Assembly: GCF_003987565.1 (NCBI RefSeq) | Contig: NZ_NGJY01000003.1 | Location: 62,001-126,000, forward strand | Source: Vagococcus fessus | Lineage (GTDB): Bacteria; Bacillota; Bacilli; Lactobacillales; Vagococcaceae | Direction: 5' to 3' | Length of the DNA stretch: 64,000 nt | Shown here: positions 8,438 to 18,226 of the stretch, in pieces | Layout of the letters: each line of letters opens with the position of its first letter | Position numbering within the stretch: the first letter of the stretch is position 1 | Translations under genes and position numbers: made by a program | Notes under the pieces: generated by a model | What the model was told of the DNA's origin: nothing | Seen by the model: the letters and a program-made list of their open reading frames with translations, nothing else | Database searches by the model: none

Positions 8438-9681
8438 TGACATTATTTATGACCTGGCTAGAAGAATCCTTTGCACCTGCCATGCAAGAGCTAACGAAAC
8501 GTCCGTGGATTGCGGCTGTTTCCAGTTCCATGCAAAAATTAATTCCCTTTATCCTAACAGGATCGATTGTCTTTTTTTATAACGTATTTCGCTCTTATTT
8601 AGATTTTCTACCTGATTTTGGCAAGCTTGCTGATTACACATTTGGCATGATTGGGTTGATTACTGCCTTCATGGTGACCAATCAAGCCATGGAGAAGTTA
8701 AAACATCCAGGTTACACCGTCTCTGCCAGTCTCGTTTCCGTTTCTGTTTTCCTCATGTATTGCAACCCAGATGTTACCGATGGCATCATGACCGTTCAGT
8801 TTGAGCGCTTAGGCCCAACTGGTATTTTAGTCGGTATGATTGCCGGTCTCTTCGTCGCGCTTGTCTTTCATCACTATGGCAACCTCAATTTCCTTAAAGA
8901 ATCAGACATTCCCGATTTTGTAGTGGAATGGATTCACAACATCATTCCTATTACCATTTCAATTGGCTTCTCTGCCATCCTCATTTTCCGTTTTAACATG
9001 GATATTTTTGACCTGATTATCAAACTTTTCTCACCACTGCAAAGTTTCGGTCAGACCTTACCTGGTTTTATCCTGTTATGTTTCATTCCTACATTCCTTT
9101 ATACACTTGGTATTTCCAGTTGGTTGTTTGGCCCAGTTTCTACACCGATTTATATGGCAGGGATTAATGCCAATATCGCAGCCGTCCACGCGGGACATGC
9201 CGCAACGAATATTGTGACAAGCGAAACAGTTTTTACTGCCGCCCTGATTACCATGGGAGGCATGGGTTCGACCTTAGTTTTAAATATTTTGATGATGCGC
9301 TCTAAGTCAGTTAAACTGCGTACCATTGGTAAGATTTGTATCGGTCCTTCTATTTTTAACATCAACGAACCGATCATGTTTAGTGGACCAGTCGTGATGA
9401 ACCCGTTATTAATGGTGCCAACTTGGGTCAACACCCTTGTAGGTCCGCTCGTGATTTGGTTCGGCATGCGCTGGGGCTTGTTAAACATTCCAAGTAAAAT
9501 GATTCAAGTCGGCCAAATTCCTGCTCCATTTTCAAGTGTCATGATTACCGAAGACTGGCGCGCCCTGATTTTCTATGTGGGATTATTTATCCTCTACTGG
9601 TTAATCTGCCTGCCATTCTTTAGAGTATACGAAAAGCAAGTGCTCGCTGAAGAAGTCGCCCTAACAGAAGGAGTTGCCTAA
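8437..9681 (+). CDS. PTS lactose/cellobiose-type EIIC permease
   Basis: About 414 residues with the usual hydrophobic helices of the Lac family EIIC. It carries the family region near FNINEPIMFSGPVVMNP (about residue 305), which forms part of the sugar site. Start taken as the ATG overlapping the EIIB stop (TGATG); a GTG one codon earlier is possible. It transports and phosphorylates a beta-glucoside or other disaccharide. The substrate is set by the neighbours EIIA and the GH1 enzyme. The protein ends shortly after FFRVYEKQ, as usual for stand-alone EIIC. Confidence 0.93.
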   Translation: MTLFMTWLEESFAPAMQELTKRPWIAAVSSSMQKLIPFILTGSIVFFYNVFRSYLDFLPDFGKLADYTFGMIGLITAFMVTNQAMEKLKHPGYTVSASLVSVSVFLMYCNPDVTDGIMTVQFERLGPTGILVGMIAGLFVALVFHHYGNLNFLKESDIPDFVVEWIHNIIPITISIGFSAILIFRFNMDIFDLIIKLFSPLQSFGQTLPGFILLCFIPTFLYTLGISSWLFGPVSTPIYMAGINANIAAVHAGHAATNIVTSETVFTAALITMGGMGSTLVLNILMMRSKSVKLRTIGKICIGPSIFNINEPIMFSGPVVMNPLLMVPTWVNTLVGPLVIWFGMRWGLLNIPSKMIQVGQIPAPFSSVMITEDWRALIFYVGLFILYWLICLPFFRVYEKQVLAEEVALTEGVA

Positions 9682-10007
9682 TGAAAAGTGAAGAAGAATT
9701 AATCGAAGTGGCTATGACCATTATTATCCATGCCGGAGATGGGCGAGTGAAAGGGTATGAAGCCATTGAATTTGCTCGTAACGGTCACTTTGATCAAGCG
9801 AAAGAAGCCTTAAAAGAAGCACACGATGAAATCGTCAAAGCTCACCGCTCTCAAACTAATGTTATTCAAGCTGAAATGGGCGGCGAGAAACACGAGCACA
9901 GTCTGTTATTTGCTCATGCTCAAGATACACTGATGACCATTGCTAGTGAAGTCAAATTAATGTCGATTTTTGTTGAGTTATTTGAAAAAATGTCGCACCA
10001 ATCGTAA
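9681..10007 (+). CDS. PTS lactose/cellobiose-type EIIA
   Basis: 108 residues of the LacF/CelC helical-bundle family. The phosphorylated histidine is His79 in FAHAQDTLM. The metal-binding region around GDGRVKGYEAI (about 20) is also typical. The start overlaps the EIIC stop (TAATG) behind AAGGAG. It receives phosphate from HPr and hands it to the EIIB encoded two genes upstream. Confidence 0.94.
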   Translation: MKSEEELIEVAMTIIIHAGDGRVKGYEAIEFARNGHFDQAKEALKEAHDEIVKAHRSQTNVIQAEMGGEKHEHSLLFAHAQDTLMTIASEVKLMSIFVELFEKMSHQS

Positions 10008-10053
10008 GCATCCCGTCACCTGTTGTCACTGTATTAGATTGAAAGGGGATTAA

Positions 10054-11496
<1,443 letters not shown>

Positions 11497-11500
11497 AAAT

Positions 11501-11550
11501 AATGAGGGAAGTTTTCAAGTTGGCAGCTTAACTTGGAAACTTCCCTCATT
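11501..11550. repeat. 21-bp inverted repeat after the GH1 gene
   Basis: Arms AATGAGGGAAGTTT..CAAGTT at 11501-11521 and its complement at 11530-11550, one G-T pair, eight-base loop. It follows the PTS operon stop by five bases and so is probably its terminator, although no T tract follows it. Confidence 0.7.
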
Positions 11551-11610
11551 GGTTGAGACAACTATAAAAACACCGCTTTAGAATATAAGTCGTATCGTTG
11601 TTTTTTTAAT

Positions 11611-11633
11611 TGGTAGTATCTGTGGGGTAATAA
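11611..11633 (+). repeat. putative att core, copy B
   Basis: Matches the last 23 bases of sufB (794-816) at 22 positions, including ATCTGTGGGGTAATAA. It is not inside a gene here. Like copy A it is followed directly by a terminator, as expected for a junction that once joined sufB to its downstream DNA. Confidence 0.6.
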
Positions 11634-11635
11634 AA

Positions 11636-11677
11636 AAAGGCTATAAATGTTGATAATACAGCGTTTATAGCCTTTTT
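11636..11677 (+). terminator. Rho-independent terminator beside att-like copy B
   Basis: GGCTATAAA (11639) pairs with TTTATAGCC (11664) over a 16-base loop, with A and T runs on the two sides, so it can act in both directions. Confidence 0.85.
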
Positions 11678-11921
11678 GTTTTGAGTGAGAAAATCCAATT
11701 AATAATAGGCAATAGGTGCGGTAGTTATTAGATGATTTTTAAAATAATAAAAATTTGATTAAAAAAATAAGGTTTATCTGCTTCATAGGAGAATTGTATT
11801 GAATTTAAAATTTTGAAGAAACTATGCCTTACCTAAACGGCCTTAAAACCTCTCATTTTAATTTAATAGATTATTTTTTTTATGTTCTATAATTTAAGAA
11901 AAACATCTTTAGGAGGCAGTT

Positions 11922-12539
11922 ATGGATATTAATGGTCTTAATAAATATCGTTTCAGGGATATTTACTTTGAAGAAGATATGTTTATGAGAAAGTATATTA
12001 TAGAAAGAGATATAATTGAGGGTGATGAAATAAATAAGTTAGACATATCATTATGTTATTTTAAAAAGACAACGATGAATTATGTCGTATTCGATAAAAT
12101 GGAAGTAATCGATTCAGTATTTGAGAACTGTGATCTTTCTAATTCTAGATTTCAATTTTCAAGTAATGTTAGAGTTACATTTAAGAATTGTAAAATGCTA
12201 GGTTGTGATTTTAGTGATAGTTATTTTTCAGAATGCATATTTGAAAATTGTGACCTGTCATATGCTAATTTTTCAATGAGTCATTTTAAAGGGAGTACGT
12301 TTAGAAATTGTCGGTTTATCGAAGCGGATTTAATTGAATGTAAACTACTTAAAACAAAGTTTGAATCATCTGAATTAATTAGAGTTAATTTTAATTCGAC
12401 TAAATTAAATAAGATAGATTTTAGTAGCAATATTATTGTTGGCTTAGGAGCTAATCCAGAGGACATATATGGCTGCAAAATGTCTTCTGCTCACGTTGAA
12501 GTTTTAGCGGGGATGTTAGGGGTAGAAATAGTGGGCTGA
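11922..12539 (+). CDS. pentapeptide-repeat protein
   Basis: 205 residues, start behind AGGAGG. From about residue 37 to 170 it is built of tandem five-residue units with central Phe or Leu (for example CDLSN, SRFQF, CDFSD, CIFEN, CDLSY, ANFSM). These form a right-handed quadrilateral beta-helix. A short C-terminal helical segment (SSAHVEVLAGMLGVEI) follows, as in Qnr and related proteins. Family members can mimic DNA and protect gyrase, but many have no known function. It is the only gene between att-like copies B and C, so it may be the cargo of a small inserted segment. AT-rich composition agrees with transfer. Not clearly a Qnr. Confidence 0.82.
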   Translation: MDINGLNKYRFRDIYFEEDMFMRKYIIERDIIEGDEINKLDISLCYFKKTTMNYVVFDKMEVIDSVFENCDLSNSRFQFSSNVRVTFKNCKMLGCDFSDSYFSECIFENCDLSYANFSMSHFKGSTFRNCRFIEADLIECKLLKTKFESSELIRVNFNSTKLNKIDFSSNIIVGLGANPEDIYGCKMSSAHVEVLAGMLGVEIVG

Positions 12540-12714
12540 GGTTAAAAGCATGACACAAATTATTTATATGTTTGTAGTGATGAATTGATATATTATTAAA
12601 TATTGATTTCTGAAATAGCTTCTCAAAAACTAAATGCAATGTTAAATGTCATTTGAGTGAAAACGAATGATTCATATTGATTTGTTAAAAGTAAAGAATC
12701 AGTATGTTTACTGA

Positions 12715-12760
12715 GTTTGATACAAATATAATGCTACTGATTATCCAAATGTTTAATGGA
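12715..12760 (+). repeat. 46-base intergenic repeat, copy 1
   Basis: Matches 18227-18272 at about 38 of 46 positions (GTTTGATA.AAATATAATG, then AATGTTTAAT). The copy here runs directly into att-like copy C. It may be a left-over of a chromosomal flank copied with the inserted segments. Confidence 0.6.
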
Positions 12761-12779
12761 AGGGTCAGTGGGGTAATAA
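12757..12779 (+). repeat. putative att core, copy C (fossil SufB C-terminus)
   Basis: Matches 794-816 at 20 of 23 positions. Read in the sufB frame it gives ATG GAA GGG TCA GTG GGG TAA, i.e. MEGSVG-stop, a SufB-like ending that differs from the local one (MVGSVG). This is what a junction carrying the 3' end of another strain's sufB would look like. A decayed hairpin with a T run follows (to about 12828). Confidence 0.6.
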
Positions 12780-12890
12780 AAAAAGATAGGTAAATGCCAT
12801 ATAGAAATGTTTGCACTCCCTTTTTACTATTAAGTCATTAATAGGTATAATTAAATAAAGTATTTGAATTGAAATACGGGAGGTAATCTG

Positions 12891-13874
12891 TTGATAATCA
12901 AAAAAATAGCTCAACAATTAGATTTAGGGACATTATCGTCAGAACCTAAACAACTGACGGGTGGATTTATGCATCAGATGTATGCTTTATTTACTACTAA
13001 AGGAAAATACGCTATTAAATTGTTAAATCCTTATATTATGAAACGAGAAACCGCAATGGCCAATTTTCAAGCTGCGGAACAATTAGAAAAGTTAGTCGAA
13101 GAAAGCCAAATACCTATTCTGCCAGCAATGACATTTAATGGTCAAAAAATGCAAGAAATCGAAGGGCAATTTTTTTACATATATGAATGGTATGAAGGAA
13201 AGTCTTTAAAAATTGAAGAGATTAACCCAATGCATTGTTGGGAAATAGGCAATGCACTTGCCAAAATACATCAAATCGATCAGAAAGAGGTTCCTTTCGA
13301 AAGTCACGACATCCAAATTAACTGGGATGACTACATTGAAAAAATGGTTGACTATGATAAAGGGATTTATGAGCTTTTGAAGGAAAATCGTTCTTTGTTA
13401 TATGAGAGTCAAAGAAGAGGCAATCAAGCTATTAAAAATATACCACCACTTTTAACCATTTGTCATAATGATATGGACAGTAAAAATGTCTTGTGGCATG
13501 AACAGGATTATCGAATCATTGACTTAGAAACGCTATCGTATTCAAGTCCGTTTCTCGAACTGTTTGAGGTGGCATTGTGTTGGTCAGGTTATAGTATATC
13601 TAAAATAGATTATCACTTGTTTAAAGTATTGATTCAGTCATACCATGAAGCTGGTGGACAATTACCGACTGATTGGAATGTTATTTACGATAGTAACAAT
13701 GGTAGACTAGAGTGGCTAGCATTCAATCTTAATCGTGTGTTAGGGATTGATTGTAGTCTGGAAGAACAAAAAATAGGTTTCAATGAAGTGAATGAGACGA
13801 TAAAACAAATTGTTTATTATGCTGAAATACGAGAAAATGTACTCAATAGTTTAGAAGAATTGAAAGAGATATAG
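12891..13874 (+). CDS. aminoglycoside phosphotransferase/choline kinase-like protein
   Basis: 327 residues, TTG start set by GGGAGG at the right distance. Kinase-like fold: a Gly-rich loop LTGGFMHQMY (about 22-31), Lys in YAIKLLN (about 43) for ATP, the catalytic loop HNDMDSKN (His192-Asn199) and the metal-binding IIDLE (about 206-210). The APH family phosphorylates small molecules such as aminoglycosides, homoserine, choline or thiamine. The substrate here cannot be told, and the catalytic Asp194 is present, so the enzyme should be active. It is followed by an acetyltransferase gene with a 51-base gap. Confidence 0.82.
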   Translation: MIIKKIAQQLDLGTLSSEPKQLTGGFMHQMYALFTTKGKYAIKLLNPYIMKRETAMANFQAAEQLEKLVEESQIPILPAMTFNGQKMQEIEGQFFYIYEWYEGKSLKIEEINPMHCWEIGNALAKIHQIDQKEVPFESHDIQINWDDYIEKMVDYDKGIYELLKENRSLLYESQRRGNQAIKNIPPLLTICHNDMDSKNVLWHEQDYRIIDLETLSYSSPFLELFEVALCWSGYSISKIDYHLFKVLIQSYHEAGGQLPTDWNVIYDSNNGRLEWLAFNLNRVLGIDCSLEEQKIGFNEVNETIKQIVYYAEIRENVLNSLEELKEI

Positions 13875-13925
13875 TTAAAAGTAATGCAGATCATGAGTCA
13901 TATTGATTAATAAAGGAGTGGTAGA

Positions 13926-14459
13926 ATGGAACGTTATGTTTTTGAATCAAATCGTCTTGGTTTTAGGGAGCTAAAAAAAGAGGATTACAAGCATATTTAT
14001 GAGATGAATAGTGATCCGGAGGTCATGAAGTATTTTCCTGAACCAATGACTGTAGAACAATCGAATGAGTATATTTCAAAAATTATTGATCATCAACAGT
14101 CATATGGTTATTCAAAGTTTGCAGTTGAACTTAAAGATTCCGGAGAATTCATTGGCATTATAGGTTTGGTTAAAATAACTTTCGACTCGGATATACGAGG
14201 AGAAGTTGAAATAGGCTGGCGGTTATTAAAAAAATACTGGCATAAAGGATATGCAACTGAAGGAGCAGAGGCGACACTCAAGTATGGACATAATACATTG
14301 GGCATTCCAAAAATCTATAGTTTCACAGCTGCAATCAATACCCCATCGGAGCAGGTCATGAAAAGAATAGGAATGAATTTTTTATCTGAGTTTGGTTATC
14401 CTAACGTTTCTCAGGATTCAATTTTAAAAAAACATGTTTTATACATAAGTGAAAAATAA
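13926..14459 (+). CDS. GNAT N-acetyltransferase (RimJ/RimL type)
   Basis: 177 residues. N-terminal ESNRLGFRELKKEDY and the mid-protein GEVEIGWRLLKKYWHKGYATE segment, containing the acetyl-CoA pyrophosphate loop, place it in the RimJ/RimL-like GNAT group. The C-terminal 'N.PSEQVMKRIGM' motif is also typical. Members acetylate protein N-termini, amino acids or drugs. Start behind AAAGGAG. Probably co-transcribed with the preceding kinase-like gene; together they could modify a small molecule, but no substrate is indicated. Confidence 0.85.
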   Translation: MERYVFESNRLGFRELKKEDYKHIYEMNSDPEVMKYFPEPMTVEQSNEYISKIIDHQQSYGYSKFAVELKDSGEFIGIIGLVKITFDSDIRGEVEIGWRLLKKYWHKGYATEGAEATLKYGHNTLGIPKIYSFTAAINTPSEQVMKRIGMNFLSEFGYPNVSQDSILKKHVLYISEK

Positions 14460-14626
14460 ATAACTTCATCTAATTACATAATGAATAGGAAGAAGTCAGG
14501 GTTAAAAATTAAACTTCAGTTAGTTGAGTATTAGAAATTTTGTGTATGAAAAAGATACATTCAGAATTTTTTTATTTTTGAAATAGCTTCACAAACGACT
14601 TCCCAACTCTGGGATTAGTTATCAAA

Positions 14627-14662
14627 AATACGTAGACTATTGCATACAATAGTCTACGTATT
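14627..14662. terminator. 16-bp perfect hairpin, probable bidirectional transcription stop
   Basis: AATACGTAGACTATTG pairs perfectly with its complement over a four-base loop (CATA). There is only a short T stretch after it, so efficiency is uncertain. It separates the acetyltransferase gene from the ATPase gene. Confidence 0.6.
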
Positions 14663-14689
14663 TGAACTTCTTTAATTTATAAAAAACGT

Positions 14690-14748
14690 CATTATTTGAA
14701 GTTAACTTCAAATAATGATGAAATTGAAAATGAATAGAAGTTTACTTC
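14690..14748. promoter_or_regulatory. operator-like palindromes before the DUF4143 ATPase
   Basis: A perfect 28-base palindrome (14690-14717) has GAAGTTAACTTC at its centre. A second, near-identical 12-mer GAAGTTTACTTC lies at 14737-14748, 39 bases further and just before the ribosome binding site. Two like palindromes ahead of a gene suggest a repressor site. The protein that binds is not known. Confidence 0.45.
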
Positions 14749-14763
14749 GAAGGAGTGGTGGAG

Positions 14764-15957
14764 ATGTTTCAAAGACCTATTTACCTTAAGCAACTTATCC
14801 AATTTAAAGATTCTGATTTCATAAAGGTTATTACAGGGGTACGTCGTTCTGGAAAGTCAGTCCTATTAATGCTTTTTAAAGAATACTTACTACAAGAAAA
14901 TGTACCCGAGGACCACATCGTTTACATGAACTTTGAAAGCTTTGACTATCAGACAATTACAACTGAAGAAAAATTTCGTGAAAAATTGAATGAATTGCTC
15001 CCAAAAGATAATGAAAAAATTTATTTCTTGTTTGATGAAATTCAAGTTGTGGACGGTTGGCAACGAGTTGTTAATGGAATTCGAGTTAGTTTCGATAGTG
15101 ACATTATAATTACAGGTTCAAATGCAAACATGTTATCAGGTGAATTAGCTACACTTTTAAGTGGGCGCTATATTGAAATTCCAATTTATCCATTCTCATT
15201 TCATGAATTTTTAAGTGTAAAAGGAATTGAACCAGATTCGCGTAAAGTAGATTCTGCTTATGATGAATATGAAAAGTATGGTGGATTTCCTAGTGTTATC
15301 ATTGCAGAAGAATCCATTAAAGATACGATTTTATCTGGAATTTTTGATTCAATCGTTTTAAATGATGTTGCATTAAGAGCAGGTGTCAAAGATCCTACAG
15401 CTTTAAAATCAATCATCAGGTTTTTGTCAGATAATGTTGGTCAGTTAGTTAATGCATCAAAAATTGTGAATACTTTAAAAAGTGAAGGTGTTGAAACATC
15501 TACTCATACTGTCAATCGTTATTTAGATTTGCTTGAGAATGGCTATTTATTTTATCGCGCCAAACAATATGATATTCGTGGGCGAGAATACCTTAGAACG
15601 AATGGGAAATATTTTATTGTAGACTCTGGCTTACGGAGAAATGCTGTTGGCAGAAAAGACGGTAATTATAGTAATCGTTTAAAAAATATTGTGTACATAG
15701 AATTAAAGAGAAGAGGTTATACTGTCGATGTCGGAAGACTTGATAGTAAAGAAATCGATTTTGTTGCAAGAAAACTAGATGAGACGCTTTACGTACAAGT
15801 AGCATATGACTTACCCAATAATACACATGAAACGGATAACCTTTTAAATATCAAAGATAATTATAAAAAAATAGTAATAACGGGTAGATACCATGATGTA
15901 GAGCAAGTAGATGGGATTCCAATTATTTATATTGTAGATTGGTTATTGGCAGAGTAG
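14764..15957 (+). CDS. AAA+ ATPase with DUF4143 nuclease-like C-terminus
   Basis: 397 residues from the ATG at 14764, eight bases after AAGGAG; two upstream GTG codons are less well placed. The N-terminal ATPase has Walker A GVRRSGKS (about 25) and Walker B FLFDEIQ (about 91), with the GSNANMLSGELATLLSGRY segment typical of the AAA_14 family. The C-terminal DUF4143 part carries ELKRRGY, KEIDFVA and YVQVAY, the pattern of a PD-(D/E)XK nuclease-like fold. These proteins are widespread, and some occur in toxin or defence contexts. The role is unproven. It is a single-gene unit behind palindromic sites. Confidence 0.85.
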   Translation: MFQRPIYLKQLIQFKDSDFIKVITGVRRSGKSVLLMLFKEYLLQENVPEDHIVYMNFESFDYQTITTEEKFREKLNELLPKDNEKIYFLFDEIQVVDGWQRVVNGIRVSFDSDIIITGSNANMLSGELATLLSGRYIEIPIYPFSFHEFLSVKGIEPDSRKVDSAYDEYEKYGGFPSVIIAEESIKDTILSGIFDSIVLNDVALRAGVKDPTALKSIIRFLSDNVGQLVNASKIVNTLKSEGVETSTHTVNRYLDLLENGYLFYRAKQYDIRGREYLRTNGKYFIVDSGLRRNAVGRKDGNYSNRLKNIVYIELKRRGYTVDVGRLDSKEIDFVARKLDETLYVQVAYDLPNNTHETDNLLNIKDNYKKIVITGRYHDVEQVDGIPIIYIVDWLLAE

Positions 15958-15958
15958 T

Positions 15959-16030
15959 CAAGTAACTTTGTTAGGTTCGTGTACAGATGGAAAATATACA
16001 GGTTACTACGAAGATATGTATAGTAACTAA
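15959..16030 (+). pseudogene. C-terminal remnant of an unidentified gene
   Basis: An open 23-codon stretch without start or ribosome binding site reads QVTLLGSCTDGKY and so on, ending MYSN-stop immediately before a terminator. It looks like the tail of a lost gene abutting the ATPase gene. The family is not recognised. Confidence 0.35.
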
Positions 16031-16071
16031 AAAGCTAGAAATCTTTGATATAGAGGTTTCTATCTTTTTTA
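16030..16071 (+). terminator. Rho-independent terminator, near copy of the sufB terminator
   Basis: AAGCTAGAAATCT pairs with AGAGGTTTCTATCTT around TTGATAT, with T run. It differs from the hairpin at 827-868 by only three to four bases. Confidence 0.85.
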
Positions 16072-16196
16072 GTTGATAGAGAAAACATATAGTTATTCAA
16101 AAAACGTTCCAATTTGACAATAATACATTATGTGTATATATATGTGTGGTATGATTGATTTATGGTACAAATAATAAACTGATAGGAGATGATTGT

Positions 16197-17240
16197 ATGG
16201 TTAAAGATACAAATTATTATATTGCTGAAATAAGAAAGAATCATATTTTCGATGGTTTTATAATGGTATTTGATCGCGTTGAAGAGGAAAATAAGAAAAA
16301 TACAGTGGCTATTTCATATAAAAAGAACGAGGGGTTAAATAACCACCTAAAATATAAAGATAAAAATATTATTCCTGAAGGACGTAAATATGATGTCGAT
16401 TGCTATAAGCCATATGTTGAAATATTTAAAAAAGTTCTTGAAAAAAGGTGTGAAGACTTAGGAATTGATAATATTTTTGAAGGGGGTAAAGTAGAAGAAG
16501 ATAATGGCAGGTATGTTATTACACTAAATACTACAGGTGAGGTTCCAGAATATACTGATATTAGATTAGATACACTCTATCCTTTTACTAACTTTGCTTC
16601 GTCTAAAAAGAAAGAAATTGTGGAAATTAAGAATAAGAATGAAAAAATAGTAAATCAGTTATTTACAAGAACAAGAACAATCGGTGGGATGCTGCCGATA
16701 CCGCATATAAAAAATGGTAAGTTTAAAAATATGTCTTTAAATACAGCTCGTGGTGGAAAAAACTCTACTCAAGAAGATAACCCTACGGATCATATGGTAT
16801 TTGTAAAAAGATGGTATGATGTAATGAGGACTGATGCTGATTACGAAGAAGAGAATTGTGTAATTAAAAAGAAATTAAATGATAGTTCGTCAGATGAACA
16901 AAGGGAAACTCGTTATTCGGAACTAAAGGCTACAGAAAAGCCAGGTATCATCGCAGATGATAAATTAGTGGAACTCTACAAAGAATATAAGTTCTGGTTT
17001 GATGCTATTGGTAGCTACGATAATTATATTAAGTTATTGTATTTGGAAGCTTTTGACCCATATACAGAAGGTGGCGTGGCATTTACACAAAGGCTTGAAG
17101 ATTATGATAAACCATCTACACCAAGGTTTAAAGATATTGGTGCTGATAAAACATTTATAGAAAATGCCACTGAAGCTTTTGAAAAACGCTCAGAATCAAT
17201 TGTAGACTGCTATAACGCTGCTATCGAAGAAAATAAATAA
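16197..17240 (+). CDS. uncharacterised protein, possibly DUF6994-like
   Basis: 347 residues from the ATG at 16197, seven bases after AGGAGAT; the upstream ATG (16155) has no ribosome binding site. I do not recognise it with certainty. A central motif TRTIGGMLPIPH followed by SLNTARGG (about residues 165-190) resembles the 'IGN..L.P .. SLN..RG' pattern in the protein at 19890-20762. I associate this pattern, with low certainty, with DUF6994. The C-terminal third is rich in acidic and aromatic residues. No signal peptide or membrane segment. It has its own terminator and neighbours a fossil WYL regulator. Confidence 0.6.
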   Translation: MVKDTNYYIAEIRKNHIFDGFIMVFDRVEEENKKNTVAISYKKNEGLNNHLKYKDKNIIPEGRKYDVDCYKPYVEIFKKVLEKRCEDLGIDNIFEGGKVEEDNGRYVITLNTTGEVPEYTDIRLDTLYPFTNFASSKKKEIVEIKNKNEKIVNQLFTRTRTIGGMLPIPHIKNGKFKNMSLNTARGGKNSTQEDNPTDHMVFVKRWYDVMRTDADYEEENCVIKKKLNDSSSDEQRETRYSELKATEKPGIIADDKLVELYKEYKFWFDAIGSYDNYIKLLYLEAFDPYTEGGVAFTQRLEDYDKPSTPRFKDIGADKTFIENATEAFEKRSESIVDCYNAAIEENK

Positions 17241-17242
17241 TA

Positions 17243-17281
17243 AAAAAGCATGCAGGAGTGTTTCTGCATGCTTTTTCTTAT
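17243..17281 (+). terminator. Rho-independent terminator
   Basis: GCATGCAG pairs with CTGCATGC over GAGTGTTT, flanked by A and T runs. Confidence 0.85.
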
Positions 17282-17302
17282 AGGTATCGCTGATTAGTTA
17301 CA

Positions 17303-17506
17303 CTAATAATAGCTTTTAACTTTATCACCTAAACTTAAAATTAAAGGAATAGTATTTTCTATATAGTGTGATACGTTAACCTTAATAAAATATTCTGTAT
17401 TTATTCTTTCAACAACCACATCAGGGAAAGAATCTTTTATATATTCTTCAGAACCCCAATAGTTAAAGGGAACTCCTAAAAGACTATCTGCTCCAGATGT
17501 AAACAT
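17303..17506 (-). pseudogene. C-terminal fragment of a WYL-domain regulator
   Basis: 67 codons matching the C-terminal part of the intact WYL regulator at 20844-21821. Shared features are FTSG/SA..SL.G at the start, F.YW.SEE, D(S/T)FP, and a LSLGDK/LSQGGN turn near the end. The N-terminal HTH and most of the WYL domain are missing; the next 120 bases towards the operator at 17643 hold no readable remainder. The intact paralogues lie 13-14 bases from the same operator type, so this one was probably a full regulator divergent from the HAD gene at 17727. Confidence 0.75.
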
Positions 17507-17642
17507 ATTTAAGGGATGAGTTCTTTTTCATATTTATTATCAGAGAATGTATACGTGCTTTTAATTGTGTCTTGATTTTATGATAGTTTTTAGGACAATT
17601 GTATTCGGTTTTACCCTATCTTTTCTACAAAACACTTTCAAA

Positions 17643-17657
17643 CGACGTATAATGTCG
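17643..17657. promoter_or_regulatory. 15-bp palindrome, putative WYL operator (site 1)
   Basis: CGACGTATAATGTCG, between the fossil WYL regulator and the HAD-like gene (69 bases before its ATG). A TATAAT box follows at 17669. Same pattern as sites at 18391, 19429, 21835 and 42267. Confidence 0.65.
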
Positions 17658-17726
17658 CTTTCGGGTGATATAATCATATTATAGTAGTTGAAAGAGATAA
17701 ATTTAAATATGAAAAGGGGAGATAGG

Positions 17727-18182
17727 ATGAAGTATTTATTATTAGATATAGATGACACGATTGCACCGTGGATGTATAAAAGGGTGGATGCAGTTGTGAT
17801 TGATAGTATGGGTATCTATTTAGGAATTCCGGAACATATTGCTAAATGGTTAAAACAAATAAAGGAAGCAGATATAAAAATTATCTGGTGTACAGATCGT
17901 CCTCCTCTTATATGTTCGATGATTGAGAAAAAGATTGGTTTCAAATCTGAAGGTCAATTAGAATTTTTCGATAAAAATACTTACAGGTGGACTAAACTTC
18001 ATGGAATAATTGAGTTTTGCGATAAACATAAAAATGATGTAGTAATAGTTGCAGACAATGATGTAATAAAAGGAACTAGAGGTGTGAATAATTTACCAGA
18101 TAATTTAAAAATGGTTTGGCCATCTGATACTAGTAGAGGGTGCTTATCTGTAGCTGATTTAGAGTTAATTGAAAATTTATAA
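17727..18182 (+). CDS. HAD-like hydrolase
   Basis: 151 residues from the ATG at 17727, seven bases after AGGGGAG. The first strand carries the HAD nucleophile motif LLLDIDDT (Asp8, Asp10 of the trimmed protein). Motif II Thr appears in IIWCTDRP, and a late acidic motif in VIVADNDV. HAD proteins remove phosphate from small molecules or proteins using the first Asp. The short size without a large cap domain and the opening DxDxT sequence suggest a NIF/PNKP-like or 5'-nucleotidase-like member. The substrate is unknown. It stands under a palindromic site shared with the WYL regulators, so it probably belongs to their regulon. Confidence 0.75.
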   Translation: MKYLLLDIDDTIAPWMYKRVDAVVIDSMGIYLGIPEHIAKWLKQIKEADIKIIWCTDRPPLICSMIEKKIGFKSEGQLEFFDKNTYRWTKLHGIIEFCDKHKNDVVIVADNDVIKGTRGVNNLPDNLKMVWPSDTSRGCLSVADLELIENL

Positions 18183-18226
18183 TAGAGGACATGTAAGGGA
18201 ATGTGTATACATGTCTTTAAGTTTTA

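Noticed and set aside
11922-12539. Quinolone resistance (Qnr) call for the pentapeptide-repeat protein
   Set aside because: The fold is shared, but I see no specific Qnr loop features or signature, so only the general family is given.
12891-14459. Antibiotic resistance pair (aminoglycoside kinase plus acetyltransferase)
   Set aside because: Both families are broad; no substrate-specific motif of known resistance enzymes is visible.
14480-14515. GGAAGAAGTCAGGGTTAA as a fourth sufB-end copy
   Set aside because: Needs gaps and many mismatches; lacks the GTGGGGTAATAA core.
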